NCBI GenBank assembly: GCA_003008705.1
Contig: PDUO01000005.1
Location: 251,997-315,996, forward strand
Source: Pezicula radicicola
Taxonomy: Eukaryota > Ascomycota > Leotiomycetes > Helotiales > Dermateaceae
Reading direction: 5' to 3'
DNA: 64,000 bases
Both the position numbers and the translations under genes were made by a program. The notes under the pieces are model-generated. The model did not search any database and was not told the DNA's origin. It worked only from the letters and a program-made list of their open reading frames with translations. Each line of letters begins with the position of its first letter. Position 1 is the stretch's first letter. Shown one piece after another: positions 34,489-46,700 of the stretch.

Positions 34489-35952
34489 CGTAGCAAAGGA
34501 AAGCCCAAAAAAGAGAGGGTAAATGAAGAAGGAAGGTCAATGGTATAAGGACGGTAAAGAAAGGGAAGAGAGAAGGATATCAATGAATGGATGGACTGGA
34601 TGGATGGTGAGGAGGAGAGAGTGTGACTGCAGAGGAAAGAGAGGCAACTTATACTGAATTTGCACCGCAGGTCTGCAATGTAGAGTAGTAGGAGTTCAAA
34701 GGGGCATATTTTCGACATCGGGGACAGTATACTGGGCCGATTGTCGTGACCTCGTCACTGCGCGCTCTTCAGACTCCTTTCCTTGCGATACAAGGAAACG
34801 ACAATAAGCGAAGGATCGCTAAGGATCGCATAATGGGCTACAGTAGAGTTCTGGAAATAATAATGACAATAATAATAGTAACCGAACTCGCCTTTTTTGC
34901 TCTGATCGGACCGTGTGTTGTCTCTTTGAGACTTTGAGTCTTGACGCTAACCAGATACAATGACAGAGAAGGGATCTGAGTCGTCAGTGGTCGCCTAGTT
35001 GAACATCGAGATACTGAAGGATTCGTGGGTGTCTTAAATTAAGGTGGACCCATCGGATCAGTTGGATAAATGATGTATAGCATGGGGGTGAAATAACCGG
35101 GTATGTTCAACCTTAACGCAATAAGAATGAGGCTGAAAAAGATAAGATTGCTAGGATCTGGCGCATCAACAAAGCTTAGCCCTCCGATTGTGCACTTTGC
35201 GCCGACTTCAAACGGTTACAAAGACTCCGACCTCCGATAGTAGATAGCCGACGTGTGGCAGCCACAGTCTACCACGGGCTACTCTTACTATACGTCCGTA
35301 CCATAGTACGTACGTCCCTTTCGTACTCTGTCTGTATTTTACTACTGTACTCTTGATTCTTGACTCTTGATTCTGCTGTACAGCACAGCGTATCAGGCCA
35401 CCCTAACCCCGCTCTGCTGGTTGGCCCACCGCCACGCCACACTCTGCAGCGTGGAAAGCTTACTTTGTACTTTCGTATGGACGATTCGTATTTACGAAAA
35501 GTACTTGATTTGGCTTCGCAAGTTTTCCCCGTCCCCCGTCTTTGTCTCTGTCTCCATCTCCGTCCCCGTCCCTTTCCTCTTTCCATTTTCTATTTCCCTT
35601 AATCGACGCGTACTGTAGATGGCTAAACATAGCATAGTATAGCATTGCACCACATACTCTACAGGATCACTTTTCAAATTCGAAGGATTGAACCGATGCG
35701 ATGACGAGATGACAGGATGCTAGCATGATAGGATGAACTCTCGTCGGTCTTCGCCATAGCCATGATGCTTGAACCTGCAATCCCCCTTTTTCATTCACCC
35801 TCCCCCCTCTCTCCTCTCCTCCCGTATATAACATATTCGCAGCTTTCCCCGAATATTTTCACTCACCACCTACTATCTCTGATCTCCTTGTCTCTCACTC
35901 ACTTAGCAATCCAACAACTACTTCCAAACATTCACTCCTTACATACTTCACC
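34489..35952. other. Divergent promoter region, laccase and small secreted protein
   Basis: About 1.5 kb between two divergent genes for secreted proteins, so a shared regulatory region is possible. It has pyrimidine-rich stretches just ahead of each gene (for example 35785-35830) and a run of CCGTCTTTGTCTCTGTCTCC type low complexity at 35535-35590. No gene is recognised. Confidence 0.5.
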
Positions 35953-36783
35953 ATGTTCCTCACAGCCTGGACCGTTTTGCTGCTTGCTGTCGGCATTACA
36001 GCCATCCCACATGAGAAGCGTACCATCAAGGACGATCAAACTATCTACGCCTACGGCACGGGCATCTCTGGGCTGCCGGTACTCTCCACTTCAAATGGTA
36101 CTGGACCTATCAATCACTTCTAAACCTTTCTATATCCTTTCTATATCCTTTCTAAATCCTTTCCCTCCCGTTATTTCTTTCCAAAGTGCTCGCACCTACC
36201 GAGGTTAAAAAATGGCTAACACGATTCGATTTCTTTTAGGATATGCAGGCCTTTCTTCAGCAAACACTACCAGCATGGCCGCCATTACCTGTAAGTCATC
36301 CGTCCTTCTTTCTTGTCTTTTTTTACTACCTACCCAATATACAACCTGAGGAGAATCAACACTAGTGCAATAGTCGAACCAGACCAACAGATAAGCAAAG
36401 TAAAGCAAAGGCTAACTCCACCACTTTTCCTCCATCTAGGGGACCTCGACTCTAAGGGTACCGAAACATGGAACGTAACCAGCGACTCTGATTCCAACAT
36501 CACATCATCAACCTTCTACATCATCACAACAGCCGATGCCTTCTCTCCCATCGGTTTTGTGAGCTCCAACGAAACAGCTCCCTCAGGCGCCGAAACCGAC
36601 GGCTTCGCACTCTACGGTAGCGACGTCGCTTTCATCTCCGATGACATTTACCTGTCGCAGTTCTGGGCTAAGACTCTTGGTGATTCCGAGTATGAGATTT
36701 ATTGGAATGTGAATGGTTCCGATCAGGCGGATAGTGTTCCTGTGACTTTGAAGCTCACTGCACCTACTCTGCCATCTGTTTAA
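35953..36783 (+). CDS. Small secreted protein of unknown function
   Basis: Exons 35953-36097, 36240-36290 and 36440-36783 encode 179 aa. The start was chosen for its signal peptide, 'MFLTAWTVLLLAVGITAIP', followed at once by 'HEKR', a likely Kex2 site. The mature protein includes 'IYAYGTGISGLPVLSTSNG', 'YAGLSSANTTSMAAITWD', 'FVSSNETAPSG' and 'FWAKTLGDSEYEIYWNVNG', with several N-glycosylation sequons and no Cys in the mature part. Only a 51-bp middle exon joins the two ends, but all junction phases match (GTACTG, GTAAGT donors; TTTTAG, ATCTAG acceptors). I know this pattern only from ascomycete hypothetical secreted proteins. Confidence 0.8.
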
Positions 36784-37707
36784 GGGAGGTGCTCGATGGG
36801 ATGGGGTACTCGGATGTTGGCTTAGCCAATCTGAAGTGGTGTAAGGAAGGAAGGCGTTGACCAGGAGGACAGGTACATTTATCACTGAGAAACTTAAGAA
36901 ATGCTCGGACTGGACTGCTTTTTTTTGGGTTTTCAATGTGATGTGAGAATGATTAGGTATCTATCGGTTGAAAAGAGGCGGGGTGTTTTTCTTTTCTTTT
37001 TTTGATTTTAACATTGTAACAAGAACAGTTTTTGTTGTTAACTAAAATTTTCTTGTTGTCAATCCACTTAAAATAAAAAAACCCAAGATCTGGCTAGTAT
37101 CTCAACTTTATAAGCCTTTGAAATTTTGTCATGGTTCCCTATTAACTACCTTTTCATTTACTCGAAGTACAGGTCTTTGGGTTCGTTGAATGATTCGGGT
37201 TTTGCTCTGTTAATAGGGTGGACCGGCTAAGGAGTCGCTTCCTTTAGGTATGCTTTTGGAGTTTGAGGAGAAGGACATTGGGATTGGATGATAGGTATAG
37301 TTAATAAGTAAGGTAGTTTTGTTAAGTAGTGCGTCCCGAGTAGTATACTTGTATAATTGAGTATTGTATTAGGTTGGTGTTCATTGGTTTTGTTGCTTTC
37401 AGTATATACTCTACTCGTATATTGTTGTGAGGGGTTGAAATCCGTAGTGTATGTATAAGTAAGGTACTATATGTAGTGTTCTATGTTTGGAAATTAAAGA
37501 ATAGGTATTATATTAGTGACTTAATACTTAGCCTACAGTAGAGTAGATGTAGGCAGTTCTTTAGCTTAGTTAAAGGGGTAGACTCATAGACATCAACAAC
37601 TAACAACGGAGTTATAGGATTCTTCTTTATCTAGAAATATACCTTTTTATATATTTAGATAGAAGCGACGAATACGAAAATGAAGTCAGCGAAGTCGAGG
37701 AGTTAGA
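36784..37707. other. AT-rich flank, no gene
   Basis: AT-rich sequence leading into a transposon. No coding sequence is recognised. Confidence 0.5.
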
Positions 37708-39146
37708 TTATATATTCTACGACAATTGACTCGCATGCCCCCCTCGAGAGTTAATATTATTGTGCTCCCCTCCGGGTTGTGTACTTTTTACGCGATACTG
37801 TACCTTCCGTTTCTCGCTCTATCCCTTGCTTGGTCCGGGGGCTAGTGGTTCGTGCGAAAAGTCTTAGTTTTCGTCTCCAGGCTTGAGGCCCTGTAGACAG
37901 CCTGTAATTTTTAGGGGCCTCAAGCCTGGAGACGAAAACTAAGACTTTGCGCACGAACCACTAGCCCCCGGGCCAAGCAAGGGATACAAATCCCAATGAA
38001 GGTACTCCGTAGGGGTAAGTTTTTACTCACCGCCTTCTTCGTGACAAAATACAGGGGTGCACTCCTCTGTGTACACCTCGAATTGGTGACATAAACCCCT
38101 GGGGCTGGCAAAGTCGAACTCCCACCTGTACGTGATGCCTGGCCTACAAACCTATAACTTCTAGGAGTCTATAGAGCCAACGGGATCTCTCGTAAGTCGT
38201 CGTCGTCGTCGTGGGAGGAGGTTTTTTAGGGCTTAGCGGAGGAAAATTTTTCATAATACAACCATAATACAACAATAATACGTACGACCTTACAACCTCA
38301 ACCTCAGCCGTATATCTATACAACAACGTTATAGGATGGTTTAAAAAGAGCAGCTCCTATGTATAGCTGCCTATAAGGTAGAACAGTTCTATATACAGCC
38401 TAAGCCTTTCCGCTAATAAATCCTATAAATAGTACCTTCTAGAGACACTCGACTATAGTACAGGAGGAATATAAGGGAGGAGGGGATATTATAGGATTAG
38501 TAATAAGACATCTGGTAGTCTACCCCGACCAGTCGAAGGAGGTTATAGTTATACAGCTTATTACTATACTCTTTTGTAAGATTACGAAATGGTTTCTAAG
38601 GTCTACAAGGGAATTATAATACTATAGGATTAAGGACCTAAGGCTATTTGTAGGGAGTCTGTCTTTTTCCCCTTATAGTTTTAGTACTCCTTATAGATAG
38701 GACTTTGTATATAAAAACCCTATAGCTTAGTACGTCCCTTTGCCCTTTAGGATGTCTTAGGGCTATAGGCTTAACCTATAGTCTACTGGACGTAAATAAA
38801 TATCATTATCATCATCATCATAAACCCCTATATAGCGGGAAGTAAAAACTTACCCCGGCACCTTCGTACACAAAGTAGAACGCTAGGAACCTCTCTTGTA
38901 AAAATCTCTCGGCATTTGCAAATGCGACACCTAAGACAATTGAATTGAAGATATACTATACACATTCCCGCTAAGACGACTGTTTTTGACCTATCTCCGT
39001 CCCCTACAAATTTATATAGAGAGCAGACACGCGAGATACTAGATTAGAGAAGGCTTAATGTTGCGTAAAAAGTACACCCTAAATGGGAGCAGTACAATAA
39101 TATTAATTCTCGAGGGGAGTATACGAGTTAATTGTTATATATTCTA
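37708..39146. mobile_element. Non-autonomous TIR transposon with 12-bp target duplication
   Basis: A perfect 12-bp direct repeat TTATATATTCTA at 37708-37719 and 39135-39146 flanks the element. Just inside, 37722-37797 and the reverse complement of about 39056-39134 pair over roughly 75 bp (shared CTCGAGAGTTAATATTATTG / CTCGAGAATTAATATTATTG and GTGTACTTTTTACGC). A second inverted pair lies further in (GGGGTAAGTTTTTACT near 38014 against its complement near 38832). No transposase frame is seen in the 1.4 kb. Long TIRs with a 9-12 bp duplication suggest a Mutator-like (MULE) affinity; this is inference. Confidence 0.8.
37821..37985. repeat. 71-bp near-perfect palindrome
   Basis: 37821-37891 and 37915-37985 are reverse complements over 71 bp with only a few differences, around a 23-bp loop. 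It lies just inside the left TIR of the surrounding element and is GC-richer than its setting. It would form a stable hairpin in DNA or RNA. Confidence 0.95.
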
Positions 39147-40640
39147 TATTCTAGGATCCTTAAGATATTAGTTCAGTCGAGTTTCTTGTTCTTAGGCTGA
39201 TTATTCTTTAGTAAATATTATAGGCTCTTATAAGAACTAGGGGAAGTTTTTGTTATTAGGTTCCTTACTGTTATTTCCTTTCACGCACGCTTTTTAGGTA
39301 GATTAAAATATTATAGTTTAAGCTTCTTATACTTAATATGCGCAGCATTCACCGTTCTGTGTGAGAAACTCGAAGGATAGATACTATATTAGTGCCTTGA
39401 AAATTAACAAGTAGTTTCCCTTTACTAGGTGATTCGACTCCGCTACCCTCTGCACATCTGTAGCTTTTATGATCTCTGGAGTCTCTTCTAGATCTTGGTA
39501 GGATTTTCAGTCCAAAGGATAATTTACGTACACGTGGAAAATAATTTGTAACCGTTAAGCTTACACTCTAATAGGCAAGATTCCTACTTACCTTCTAATA
39601 TCCCCCACAAAAAGCTCTCAGTTATTTACTACGTCTTAAGCGAGCTTAGATTTAACCCTTCAAACTCTCTCAAGAATCAAGCGTGCCTAAAATCATATTC
39701 CTATATTATAGAAAGATGTATTATATTATAAGAATGAAACCAAGGTATGTAGTTGTCATTAATGTTCTTGTTGTCACTTTGTTTCAACCTTTTTAGACTA
39801 AGATATTATATTCTAAGTCTACCGTACTTTACATTTTCTGTAGGACGCTACCACCCTTTTATATACCCGACAATATTGGGGTTCAGTGGTTTATCTTTTA
39901 CCGTGATGAGCTCTTCTGCGTCCGGCCTGTAGTGATCTACGTTGGAACCTTGAAGAATGGGTACTAGCCCTGCCTAGTATAGGTTGAGTTAGAAATTATT
40001 ATAAGTACTCTGTAGATTAGTTAATTTGAGTACATCTCAGATTACAAAAGGTATATTCCTCGATATTGCTCCGTATATTTATCATTCTGGCATAGTTTCA
40101 AACCACAACGGCTCTATCGTAGAAACAATCTTCCTTAGTCTTATACAACACACCGTTAAGAATTTATCCACAAGTAAATATATTTCTACCTCTCAACTCG
40201 GAAAGGAGATCTTCTCAAATTATCTAAGATTGTCTAAGACGCTCTAATCATTCTATCAACTATCAATCATTTATAAATTTAATCCTTAATGTCAAAATAG
40301 CAGCCTCGAAAACTCGTTGAATTTAAACCTTTAAGAACAAACAACAGCTTTATGTACCAACAAAATATGTTTCAAGACAAAACCTTGTAATATCAACTGC
40401 TCTTGCACTTTGGCTTCAAGTCCAAATAAGCAGACATCAGACACATGTGAATTCATGATGCTGAACTTCGTTATATAGTTTCTTTATAGTTTTATCGCCG
40501 TTGTGTTTAAAAGTCATGGTTGTATTAACTAGTAGCGAGGAGAAAATTGACACTTGCATGCAGCTTGAGTAGGAGCATATTGTCTCAAATGGCAGCTATC
40601 TAAGATGTTGTGTGACAGTTTCTTCTAAAATCGAGTTCTC
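39147..40640. other. AT-rich intergenic region, no gene recognised
   Basis: About 1.5 kb of AT-rich sequence between the transposon and the regulator pseudogene. Short frames only, none with motifs. Confidence 0.5.
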
Positions 40641-41491
40641 GGCTAGTTAGATATACTTACTCGGTCCGTACTCAAATCCGTTTTGACTATCTGACCTTTG
40701 ACTGTGGCATCCTCTTGATTTTGCTGCGAGAAGGTTTGAGATGGCGTGAGTTGAGTACGATCCTCTGCTCTTTCCAAGAGAAGACTGTCCAAATTCCACA
40801 TTCAACGGCGATAAATTTTTGTCCCTTCTCTTCCCATTCGCAAGATCCAACCAAAGCCTCTGATCTGCAGCCCAAAATTCCTTGAGAAATTGAAGGACAT
40901 TGCTAGACTAAATACCATTGTAGATATAAACATCTCGTAGAGCCCCACTACAATTTCTTGTCTAGCCTTATTCCCATGGCTGTCTGTCCCTGCAATGAAC
41001 ACCAGCCACGGCAAGTTTTGCACCCATGCGGAAAGGTGCTCAATATCGCCTATTCTCTCGAACAATTGGGAAATTGAGTACTCGACGTCGGTTGGTGATA
41101 AGCAAGACGGATGCAAGCAGCGATATGAGTATAGCAGTCCTGCGTGATGGTAGATATCCATCAAACGAATAAAATCATGGCGTGCAGGATCATTGTCGAC
41201 GAGGAGTGTCCCGGACGCCATTAATGTTGCTCCCGCAGCAAGATTAAATCCACCACGGAGATCTTTCGATGCTAGATACTCTGTGGAGAGTCGCGCTTCG
41301 TCAAGCACTGTGTCTGAAGTTGACTTCCGCGAATGGAGGGTCACTTTATGTATAAGCTTGAGATAATCGTTGAATAGCATATCTATGCCATCACTTCCCG
41401 GAAGAATGGCTCCCTCAGCTGCGTGCAAGTTGAAGCTCGTAGTACAAGCGAGGATATCGTAAATTGACAATTAGTTCCTCAGGAAGATGTA

Positions 41492-42989
41492 CAGAGGTGG
41501 GATGGGTATATAATTAAAAGTCGGTGCACTGTTTTACCATAGCTTCAGTATATTATTAGTAGGTAAGTACTACTTTCTATTGCCATTTTAATGAAGATTG
41601 AGCTCTTCCCTCTCCCTCCTTCTCTTCTTTCTAAATCACTTCTTCTTCTTCTTCTTTCAAGTAAAATAGATATACCAACTACTCCTATTTAGTAGTAGGA
41701 GGCTACTCCTATTAAGTTTGTTTCTAGGAAGTAAATGACTCGAGATTAAAGACTTTAAGCTCGAACTTTAAATACTATTAGAATAAAATATACTAAAATT
41801 ATTAATTATTTTAAGAAATAAGGTATTAAAGTCTCTTATTATTAAATCTATTATACCTACTCTACTCGAAATACTCTATAGAAGCGATCTAGCCGTCTTC
41901 CCTCTATTATAACAACTTAAATTAAAGAGCTTATTACCTTTATCTCTATAAATAAAGTAAATCATCAAATATTATTTTAGAGACTTAGTTATAAATTGGG
42001 ATAGGAAGGAGTATCTAGTACAATAATTTAAGCTATACTTTGTCGAGTTAGATATAAGAGATATATAGCTATATAAAAACCTCCTATTTCTAAGAAGAAT
42101 CGAATCCTCTACCTTTAATTTACTCTTAATTATCTTAAGTAGATAGACGAATAATAGGATTCTATACTCTAGTCTAATAAGACTTAGGTTACTATAGGGT
42201 TATATCGGAAGATATATATTACTTAGAATACCTCTAAAGCCTTAGATCTAACTTATATCCTTAAACAAGAGTAGAAGAAGAAAGGATAGATATTCTAGGG
42301 ATACTTCTCTAGAAAGAATAGTAAAGGTCCTAGCTTATTTTAGGAGAAGGATTAGAGAAGTATTTCTATAGAGATATACTAAGAATATACTATTCCCCTT
42401 ATTTATAGATAGATAAGAATAAACCCTAGGTATATATTTATATAAGATAATACTCCTAGGTATATATACTTAGAGACTCTAGTAGATCTAATTAAGTATA
42501 GGATTAGGATATTAAATTAGCCTCCCTTCTCTCCTAATTTAAACCCTATTAAGTATATCTAGAATTAGATAAAGTAGTAGATTTAAGATTATTATCCTAA
42601 GGATAAGATATCTTATAATAGACTAAGAACTATTATAAAAGAGGTATAAGAAGCTATACTAGAAGACTAGCTTCTTTAACTAGTACGAAGTATAAGAGAG
42701 TATTGTATAGTTGTTATTACTGTAAATGGGTTATATATAAAGTTCTGAATAGCTTTAATTATATTTGATTTTATCTATCTTAATTACTTTACCTTATAAT
42801 ATTTTCCTATAGCCCTATAAGAGCCTTCTATATAGTAATTTGTATTGAAATTTTGATTACTTCTGCTACCTTAAGTTCTATATATAAATCTAAAGTAGTA
42901 TTATAATATGAGTGGCTGGTTATTTTAGTCAAGCTTGTATTTCTGTAACAAAAGCACCGACTTTTGATTATATACCCATCCCACCTCTG
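41492..42989. mobile_element. Tc1/mariner (pogo/Fot-like) element, RIP-decayed
   Basis: The 36-bp termini CAGAGGTGGGATGGGTATAT... at 41492-41527 and 42954-42989 are inverted repeats with one C/T mismatch. The element is flanked by TA on both sides (41490-41491 and 42990-42991), the target duplication of the Tc1/mariner superfamily. Removing it and one TA rejoins the host regulator frame exactly ('NREL' + 'YIFLRN'), which fixes the boundaries. The 1498-bp interior is very AT-rich and has no surviving transposase frame; size is suitable for a degraded Fot/pogo copy. Confidence 0.88.
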
Positions 42990-43145
42990 TACAGCTCACG
43001 ATTCCTATACTCGATGGTTGGAAACGCATTAACTAACGTCCGAGCTGCATGCCTGTGAGATTGCCATGCTGTTGATTGCGGACCAACCATCTCGTAGCTT
43101 CAAAGCGTTGACGTTGATGCAAACATCCAGCCAATCGTTCCACAC

Positions 43146-43195
43146 TCAATCGTTTCACAGTCAATCGTTTCACAGTCAATCGTTTCACAGTCAAT
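43146..43195. repeat. 15-bp tandem repeat inside the regulator pseudogene
   Basis: Three perfect copies of TCAATCGTTTCACAG and part of a fourth (TCAATTG). On the minus strand each unit adds five codons (DCETI) to the decayed reading frame. Confidence 0.9.
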
Positions 43196-43770
43196 TGCAC
43201 CTGTAAGAGCCTGTCCATCGGCAACTCGTTGAGTTAATTGCTGGGCTTGGTGAGTTATCATCAAGATCACTTTGTCTCGTGCTGAATTGGAGAAACTCAA
43301 CTCTTGACTTGATTCGGCTGTAAGATGTTCTGCGGAAATAGCAAGGATCGCAAGTAGTAGAACTGGCTGTTGTTGAGAAAGAGGTATGATAAGGCGTCGA
43401 TATGTATTTGGTTCAGAGTCCAACCAAACCATCAGGCCCGTAATCTCTTCTCATAATGATTGAGCAATTGATGAACTACAACATTGTCCGGAAATTCTGG
43501 CACAAGTTGGGCGCATAGTGTCAAAGTGGTTGTAAGTTGGGTTTCCGCTCTCGTTGGGCTCGGATTTAGTGGCGGAATAGGAAGAGACTCTTGAGAAGAA
43601 ATCACCGGGCTATTCAAACCCCTGAACCGACTTCGAATAGCGATGCCATTTGCCCAACGAAGGGCTGGATCGTAGCTAGGACCGTCTAAATCGCATTTTT
43701 AACATGTGTCGCACGAGGGGACGCTTCGATCACAGCGGATGCGTCTTTTCTTGCAGGCTTGGCAATCTGC

Positions 43771-46700
43771 GACGCGTTAGAAGTCTAGCTGATTTCAGAA
43801 TCGATAGGGAGAGACCTCTGATTGCAGAGGCGGGGGTTGCCATGGCCATTCATTTCCATATAATTTCTGGATCGTTAATCAGAACAGTGTGAGTGAACTG
43901 CACGAAGGTGTTGTTGGTACCTGGCTCTGTATTGTTTGACTTCACAAGTTGTGAACGGGGATCGCGTTGAATGGGGTCTAAAATCAGCGCAATTTGCGTA
44001 ATTGTCGGCTTTCTTGTACCTCATAGCAGATTCCTTACCTACTTAGTACCTGTCGGCCTATAATCACGTGTTTCTAATATATCTTCATTTCTGGTGGCCC
44101 TGGCGCCCGCCGATCCCTCCGAAATCGCAGATTAATTCCGACCATTCTGGCCCAGTATAGCACCATTTTTACGTTAATGGATCGACACCTTAAATGCCTC
44201 ATTTTGTATGGATCTGGGCCCATTTTGGGTGCCTCTCCTTTAATATATAAGCCTAGGCTTCCTCCCACCTAATGGGAGCAAGCAATCAAGCCTTCATTCA
44301 TGATTTTCACCATATTCTACACTTTCTCCATATGCCATATATTCAAGGTGATCGAGGGTTCATAGTACCTAGTTGCGTTTGTTAAGTAGGCACGTTTCTT
44401 CCCTAAATTGCAAACACTGCTACGTGACTAGCTATATGGGAAGAGCCTCAACATCTCCTACTCGGTGCATAGCAGTCGCTGTTTACAATAACTTCGTTAA
44501 CAAAACTTAGAGCAGAGCAAAATCCTGCTTGTTAATTCATAAAGACAATCAATCTCTTTCGAAATCTGCAACACCAAGAAGTTGCACCTAACCAGTTAGA
44601 CTAGGCTTTTGTTTCTACTCGCCGCCAAAGACAAAAAACAGTTCTTGATAGATATTTCCTTGCAAGAGGAATCCAGGACAGATAACAGGGGAAAATTGAG
44701 GAAATTCGAGGAAATTCGAGCCTCCAAGGACTCGAGGGAGGTGTCAATAGTCTTGTAGCCTACAACACTCTGTCCGTCCAGAATATACAGCTCCATTATA
44801 TTCTGCAGGTCTGTCTTGAATTTCCCCAGGGCCCTACGTGTACAAAGACAAACCTTGAGTTTAGCTTCTAGATGTTGTGAACCATCTGTGCCACGCAATC
44901 GTTTATAGTATGCTTTAGATACTCCTAAGAAATATTCAAAAAGTTTGTGAATTTGTCTCGACGCAGTCTAACTTGTGGCGTCGAATATTACACGGCCATG
45001 TCGTTGGGGGGTGTGAAGTCCGGATGCAGTCAAACTCTCGGACTTGAGATTGAGCAGAGGTCCTATAGCTGGTAGAAAATTAGGTCTATTGTTAGCAACC
45101 AGAGCTCTCGAAACTCTCGTGTCCTTCCTGGAGTAGGTGAAAAGGTAAGCACTAAAGAATCGTATTTCTCAATATTTTTCAAATGCCTCTGTAAATTGAC
45201 GCTGCGGTGGAAACTCCTGAAAAGCAAGGAGTCAAAGCGAACGCCTCAACGGCCCTTAAGCCAAACTACCTTTCCTGGAAACTTCTCTTGAAGACTCAGA
45301 CACCCGCAAGATCCAAACGCAGAGTGAAAGGTTTTGCTGAAATATGCAAAAGAAGTTGCACAAGTTGCATCTCCCTCTTCTAGCGGCCGGCCTTGCTACG
45401 TCGAGGCGCGAGATCGATTGAGAAAGTGCCAAGGCCGGACAAATGTTGCTGCATGACGACTGGGCAGCTTGGGTTCCTTGAGGTGTTGTTTCCTAGTCTA
45501 TTTTCCGATGTAAATCTGATATTGGCGTTACATTTCGAGAATGATGATAAGCTCCAACTAACTAATTGGCTTTCGAAATTTCATCTTCGACAGTACAAAA
45601 CAGAATACCCGCAATTGTGCACGAAGAGGTTATTGTACGTTGTGCAAATTATCGGGACCAGTAAGACTTACAATAAACATGAAACTTTTATCGTCCAAAT
45701 CCGTAGTCATCGAGCAAACTTTTCGACTATTCAACGCGGACAATTAGCAAAGACATCGGCACCGTGGTTGCAGAACGTGGACGGTAAAGCCATATGAGTA
45801 GTGTCTCTCTCCAAGCTAAACACATATTTCGTGTTGCTGGCCATTAGGTCCGGGAAATATCGGTAAGAAAATTGGGCAACAGAACCAAACCCGAGAAAAA
45901 GGCTTGGGGAAACTCCAGGCATTTATGCGTCACCAAAGGGCTAGCTTTAGTCTTGGTGCGGACTACTAGAGTTCATAGATACAGGCATGGCGCAGGACCA
46001 AGAAAGCCGGAGTCTTGGAATAGCTTGGGAGCGCTTGGTAAATTGCTTGTTCGGAAGAAAGGCAACCTCATGTCTTGGACAAGGCAGTGAATTATTGTGT
46101 GCAGAGTTGATAAAAGCGACTGCACGTAGAAGATCGAGAAAATGCCATGGAGCTTTGCTGTGAGGTACGCTTCTGAGCGAGGCATATTCAGTCCAGCAAC
46201 TTGCGTTGGTGGATTCGTCGAGATTCGAGCGAGCAGTCCCTCAATGGAAACTCCTCACAGCAAGTGACCTCAGACTTGATCCACAGCTTTGCCTCCGTGT
46301 CGTGAGGTGAAAGTGTTTTCTGGTTTAACTCTATGATCTGAAGGTCGGACTTCGCGCTCTCCTGCATGTGCGTTCTAACGCTCAAGGCCTCCCCATGACT
46401 CTGAAGTTGCCTGGTACACTCCCGCTACGACCTCAGGAACAAATGAAGTGAGAGCAAAACGAGGCATGATAGGAGGCGGCAGTGCAGTGTATGTTCAGGA
46501 TGATGCCCATGAAGCGCAGGATGGTATTGAGGTCGACGGCGCAAGGTTCGATACAATACAATACAATACAATACAATACAGGCAGGCAGCCTTGCTGTTG
46601 GAAAGGAGTGAGACCACGGTAGATTTGAGTTGGGCGCTAATGGTTCCGTTGGTTGGTTACAGTCCGGAGGTACGTTCGTATAGCCTCGTGCGCCGTGAAT

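Larger units (their letters stand above)
40640..43770 (-). pseudogene. Zn2Cys6 transcription factor pseudogene, split by a transposon
   Basis: Minus strand. The zinc cluster 'CQACKKRRIRCDRSVPSCDTC' starts at 43764 and is cut by a TAA (43699-43701) before 'KCDLDG'. The regulatory domain (fungal-specific TF domain, PF11951-like) follows: 'FPDNVVVHQLLNHYEKRLR', then a one-base frameshift near 43438, 'MVWLDSEPNTYRRLIIPLS', 'LLLAILAISAEHL', a TGA before 'SYEMVGPQSTAWQSHRHAA', and 'TLVNAFPTIEYRNREL'. A 1.5-kb element then interrupts codons that continue as 'YIFLRN*LSIYDILAC' (another TAA). The C-terminal part, to 'LYEMFIST', is shifted by an insertion near 40910 and resumes as 'VLQFLKEFWAADQRLWLDL'. 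Stops are C-to-T type (CAA or CGA). A 15-bp tandem repeat in the frame adds 'DCETI' units. The gene is dead; when intact it was probably an ARCA-like regulator. Confidence 0.88.

Noticed and set aside
44596..44898. 100-codon minus-strand frame
   Set aside because: No motif and no homologous pattern known to me; contains a short direct repeat (GAGGAAATTC) on the plus strand and looks non-coding.
45393..45797. 134-codon plus-strand frame
   Set aside because: No signal peptide, motif, or splice structure; composition is not protein-like enough, and it lies in a long gene-poor region.
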